Assembly (NCBI RefSeq): GCF_001075875.1
Contig: NZ_JUOS01000192.1
Coordinates: forward strand, 1-38,208
Source of the DNA: Streptococcus oralis
Lineage (GTDB): Bacteria; Bacillota; Bacilli; Lactobacillales; Streptococcaceae
DNA: 38,208 nt
Direction: 5' to 3'
In this document: one piece after another, positions 34,167 to 38,208 of the stretch
Numbering within the stretch: the stretch's first letter is position 1
Layout of the letters: every line of letters begins with the position of its first letter
Translations under genes and position numbers: made by a program
Notes under the pieces: generated by a model
What the model was told of the DNA's origin: nothing
Seen by the model: the letters and a program-made list of their open reading frames with translations, nothing else
The model's database searches: none

Positions 34167-34967
34167 TTAAGGATTTAAAAACAATTTTCTAAAGGTTTCT
34201 TCCTTGTTCTTTGATGAAGAAATAAGGTTCAAATCGAGGTGATGTTCAAATCCACCAAGATTTCCATGTGAAGTGTATTGGTGAAGGTCATAGCTAAGAT
34301 CTGTTTTTGGAGCATTCTCATAGTAACCTGAGTTAGTTCCATAGGAAGGTATCCAGATTGCTGAGTAATTATCAACGCTGATACTATGTTCCTCCATAAA
34401 GTAAACACCAACATAGATACCGATATTTTTTGCACCCAGTGAAGCTAATTTAGCACGAAAGGCCTCAACGCCCTGATTCATGTCAGACATAGTCTTTTCT
34501 TCAACATCAAGCCAATAGTAACTAGGGTTGTAAGGAGAAGCGGCGTTATAGAAGGCTTCAGCAGCCTTTTCCATTTCTTCAACATTTTTTCCAGCTACAT
34601 AGGCGTAAACAGCAACAGGAATATTTCGTTTTTGGAATTCAGTGATATGCTCTTTATAAGCCTTGTCGACTCCATTTTTGAATGAAGCATCGTTTTCAAC
34701 AGAAACTTGAGCTCCACTATGAACCCGAACAATCGCACCTGAAATATTTTGAGTTAAGGTGTCATAATTGATCTCAGATGGTCTTTGCCAGCCAGAAACA
34801 TCAATAATCGGCTTGTTGATATTATGTAAAGCTTGAGTTTCTACTTGAACTGGATTTTGCTTTGTTCTGACTGGATGGTCTTCAAACTTGGGTCTGTTAA
34901 TGATTAAAATACCCACGATAGTCGCTAATACAGTAAAAATAAAAACAGGGTTTATTTTCTTTCTCAT
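34167..34967 (-). CDS. Membrane-anchored glycoside hydrolase family 25 protein
   Basis: This 266-residue lysozyme-type muramidase has a signal anchor at residues 7-24 (PVFIFTVLATIVGILIINRP), no obvious cleavage site and no choline- or LysM-binding repeats. The GH25 barrel starts at IIDVSGWQRPSEINYDTL near 54. Asp154 and Glu156/157 in YYWLDVEEKTM are the catalytic acidic residues. The family cuts N-acetylmuramic acid bonds of peptidoglycan. The ATG lies eight bases after a -10 box and has no ribosome site, so the mRNA is probably leaderless. The glmU gene is divergent, 156 bp away. Confidence 0.9.
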   Translation of the reverse strand: MRKKINPVFIFTVLATIVGILIINRPKFEDHPVRTKQNPVQVETQALHNINKPIIDVSGWQRPSEINYDTLTQNISGAIVRVHSGAQVSVENDASFKNGVDKAYKEHITEFQKRNIPVAVYAYVAGKNVEEMEKAAEAFYNAASPYNPSYYWLDVEEKTMSDMNQGVEAFRAKLASLGAKNIGIYVGVYFMEEHSISVDNYSAIWIPSYGTNSGYYENAPKTDLSYDLHQYTSHGNLGGFEHHLDLNLISSSKNKEETFRKLFLNP

Positions 34968-34975
34968 ACTTTTAT

Positions 34976-36503
<1,528 letters not shown>

Positions 36504-36512
36504 GAGCTAACG

Positions 36513-37076
36513 ATGGAATTCGAAGAAAAGACTATAAGTCGTAAAGAAATCTATAAAGGACCGATCTTCCAATTGGTTCAAGACCAGGTTGAACTCCCTT
36601 CTGGCAAAGGTAGAGCGCAACGTGATTTGATTTTCCACAATGGAGCAGTTTGTGTCCTTGCAGTCACTCCAGAAAATAAGATTGTCCTTGTTAAACAATA
36701 TCGCAAGGCGATTGAAAAAGTTTCTTATGAAATTCCTGCAGGTAAACTTGAAATCGGGGAGAATGCAGATCCAGAAGCAGCAGCCCTTCGTGAATTAGAG
36801 GAAGAGGCAGCCTATACTGGCAAATTAAGCCTTCTCTATGATTTTTACTCAGCGATTGGATTTTGTAACGAGCGCTTAAAACTTTACTTGGCAAGCGATT
36901 TGAGAAAAGTTGAAAATCCTCGTCCTCAGGATGAAGATGAGACTTTGGAGTTGCTTGAAGTCAGTCTAGACCAAGCTAAAGCACTGATTCAGTCAGGAGA
37001 TATTTGTGATGCCAAGACCATCATGGCTATCCAGTACTGGGAATTACAAAAAAATAGTGGAGGAACCCATGGGTAA
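36513..37076 (+). CDS. Nudix hydrolase, probable ADP-ribose pyrophosphatase
   Basis: This 187-residue protein is of the NudF type that cleaves ADP-ribose or related sugar nucleotides. The Nudix box runs from Gly77 to Ala100 (GKLEIGE then RELEEEAAY). Two deviations from GX5EX7REUXEEXGU are visible: nine residues instead of seven before Arg93, and Ala in place of the last Gly. The metal-binding Glu residues are kept, so activity is likely. The distance to the macP start is an 8-base overlap. Confidence 0.87.
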   Translation: MEFEEKTISRKEIYKGPIFQLVQDQVELPSGKGRAQRDLIFHNGAVCVLAVTPENKIVLVKQYRKAIEKVSYEIPAGKLEIGENADPEAAALRELEEEAAYTGKLSLLYDFYSAIGFCNERLKLYLASDLRKVENPRPQDEDETLELLEVSLDQAKALIQSGDICDAKTIMAIQYWELQKNSGGTHG

Positions 37077-37380
37077 ACCTTTATTAACAGATGAAATGAT
37101 TGAACGTGCCAATCGAGGAGAGGACATCTCAGGTCCTCCCTTGCTAGATGATGAGGAAACTAAGATTTTACCGACTTCTTCTCAAAATTTTGGCTATTCG
37201 CGAACCAAAGATCATGGTTTTAGCCAGGATACACTGACCATCGAAGTTGAACCTTCTATTCACAAAAGTCGTCGGATTGAAAATACTAAGAGAAATGTCT
37301 TTAATTCTAAATTAAACAAGATTCTTTTTGCAGTCATTTTTCTTTTGATTTTGTTAATTCTAGCAATGAGATTTATTTAA
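37069..37380 (+). CDS. macP: MacP, activator of the cell-wall synthase PBP2a
   Basis: This 103-residue protein matches pneumococcal MacP, a small membrane-anchored cofactor that turns on the bifunctional penicillin-binding protein PBP2a. The N-terminus [20 protein letters not shown] is cytoplasmic. DDEETKIL near 27-34 holds Thr31, which should be the StkP phosphorylation site known as Thr32 in pneumococcus. The C-terminus is one helix, [22 protein letters not shown] 37069 has GGAGG at 37060-37063 and overlaps nudix by eight bases. Upstream extension in the frame to 37006 is not supported. Confidence 0.87.
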   Translation: MGKPLLTDEMIERANRGEDISGPPLLDDEETKILPTSSQNFGYSRTKDHGFSQDTLTIEVEPSIHKSRRIENTKRNVFNSKLNKILFAVIFLLILLILAMRFI

Positions 37381-37390
37381 GGGGTCTATC

Positions 37391-38086
37391 ATGAAAATTG
37401 GAATTATAGCAGCTATGCCAGAAGAGCTAGTTTACTTGATTCAACACTTGGACGATGCCAGCGAAGAAAAGGTTCTGGGAAATAGCTATTATACTGGTAA
37501 GATTGGGTCTGCCGAGCTTGTACTTGTAGAGAGTGGAATCGGAAAAGTCATGTCTGCAATGAGTGTCGCTATCTTAGCGGATCACTTTCAGGTGGATGCA
37601 GTGATTAATACTGGATCTGCTGGTGCAGTGGCAAATGGGATTGCAGTAGGCGATGTAGTGATTGCAGACAAGCTTGCCTATCACGATGTTGATGTGACTG
37701 CCTTTGGCTATGATTACGGTCAAATGGCTCAACAGCCTCTCTATTTTGAATCAGACAAAAAGTTTATCAGTTTGATTCAAGAGAGTTTGTCTAAACTGGA
37801 CCAAACTTGGCATTTAGGTTTAATTGCGACAGGAGACAGTTTTGTTGCTGGAGAAGATAAAATCAAAGCGATAAAAGAGCACTTCCCTCAAGTTCTTGCT
37901 GTAGAGATGGAAGGGGCAGCTATTGCTCAAGCAGCTCAGGCTTTGAACCTTCCTTTCTTAGTCGTTCGTGCCATGAGTGACAATGCTAATCACGAAGCAT
38001 CTGTTTCCTTTGATGAATTTATCGTAGAAGCAGGACGTCGTTCTGCCCAAGCCCTAATGACGCTTTTGCAGTCTATAAAGGACTAA
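37391..38086 (+). CDS. mtnN: 5'-methylthioadenosine/S-adenosylhomocysteine nucleosidase
   Basis: This 231-residue enzyme (also called Pfs) splits S-adenosylhomocysteine to adenine and S-ribosylhomocysteine, the precursor used by LuxS. IGIIAAMPEELVYLI at the start carries Glu12. VEMEGAAIAQ near 173 holds the catalytic Glu and RAMSDNA near 195 the Asp. The motif GSAGAV near 77 binds the ribose. AAGGGG precedes ATG 37391, 10 nt after the macP stop. It ends the glmU-nudix-macP-mtnN cluster. Confidence 0.96.
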   Translation: MKIGIIAAMPEELVYLIQHLDDASEEKVLGNSYYTGKIGSAELVLVESGIGKVMSAMSVAILADHFQVDAVINTGSAGAVANGIAVGDVVIADKLAYHDVDVTAFGYDYGQMAQQPLYFESDKKFISLIQESLSKLDQTWHLGLIATGDSFVAGEDKIKAIKEHFPQVLAVEMEGAAIAQAAQALNLPFLVVRAMSDNANHEASVSFDEFIVEAGRRSAQALMTLLQSIKD

Positions 38087-38102
38087 TAGAATAATTACTG
38101 AG

Positions 38103-38208
38103 AGTGGGACAGAAATCGGTAATTCGTTAGAATTCGATTTTGTCGTCCCACCTCCGCAAAGTTGAGTAGGGCTGTAAAAGCTGATGAAATCAGCGTAGTA
38201 GAGCCCAC
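38103..38208. repeat. Dispersed Mitis-group intergenic repeat with nested hairpins (cut by window edge)
   Basis: GTGGGAC (38104-38110) pairs with GTCCCAC (38145-38151). Within the loop AAATCG/CGATTT and AATTC/GAATT form a nested stem with loop GTTA. A second structure follows, with GGGCT (38169-38173) against AGCCC (38202-38206) and GCTGAT/ATCAGC inside. I recall near-identical sequence in many intergenic sites of mitis-group genomes, but only one copy lies here. It also serves as the likely end of the mtnN transcript. Confidence 0.6.

Noticed and set aside
38103-38208. CRISPR array or small protein gene at the right edge
   Set aside because: There is no direct-repeat and spacer pattern; the sequence is explained by nested inverted repeats.

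Overview
The window is chromosomal DNA of a Mitis-group Streptococcus close to S. pneumoniae, S. mitis, S. oralis or S. infantis. The evidence is a low-GC genome with strong AGGAGG ribosome binding sites and TGn-TATAAT promoters, and a complete tarI-tarJ-licA-licB-licC operon for choline-decorated teichoic acid preceded by a CiaR-type direct repeat. Two pneumococcal cell-cycle factors, RocS and MacP, are also present, and an intergenic repeat typical as I recall of this group ends the window. I see no rRNA, tRNA, intact insertion sequence, prophage or CRISPR array. Almost everything is core genome, and I found no clearly new multi-gene system. The novelty lies mainly in regulatory detail.

Layout. 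1-6.5 kb: a truncated unknown gene, an unknown gene with a faint SUKH-like look, two tandem formate/nitrite channel paralogues, a DUF2130 protein with nuclease-like residues, an acetyltransferase, an alpha/beta hydrolase and truB. 6.6-10 kb: rocS, a DnaQ-type exonuclease, a membrane glycerophosphodiesterase and, on the minus strand, ybaB. 10-14.5 kb: the tarIJ-licABC operon, which makes CDP-ribitol and CDP-choline. 14.5-18.7 kb: pyrK-pyrDB behind a PyrR attenuator, then ribF and an unknown two-helix membrane protein. 18.8-23.4 kb (minus): a DeoR-family repressor and nrdH-nrdE-nrdF, the class Ib ribonucleotide reductase, with NrdR boxes upstream. 23.6-26.5 kb: ptsH-ptsI and udk. 26.7-28.5 kb (minus): coaB-coaC-panT for coenzyme A supply. 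28.7-30.4 kb: fhs. 30.5-35 kb (minus): lysS, a DUF368-ybaK-phosphatase operon and a membrane-anchored GH25 protein. 35-38.1 kb: glmU, a Nudix hydrolase, macP and mtnN, then the dispersed repeat.

How the genes connect. The lic, glmU, macP, DUF368 and GH25 genes all bear on the cell envelope. The pyr, nrd, udk, fhs and coa genes serve nucleotide and cofactor supply. ptsHI is the energy-coupling core of sugar uptake.

The most useful observations are: the CiaR-like repeat plus a second promoter in front of tarI; the readable PyrR switch; a consensus NrdR box and a weaker partner between nrdH and ptsH; three genes (ribF, coaB, GH25) whose -10 box sits so close to the ATG that leaderless mRNA is predicted; and tandem duplication of the FNT channel together with its promoter. 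Several starts were set downstream of the longest open frame because ribosome binding sites or promoters require it.
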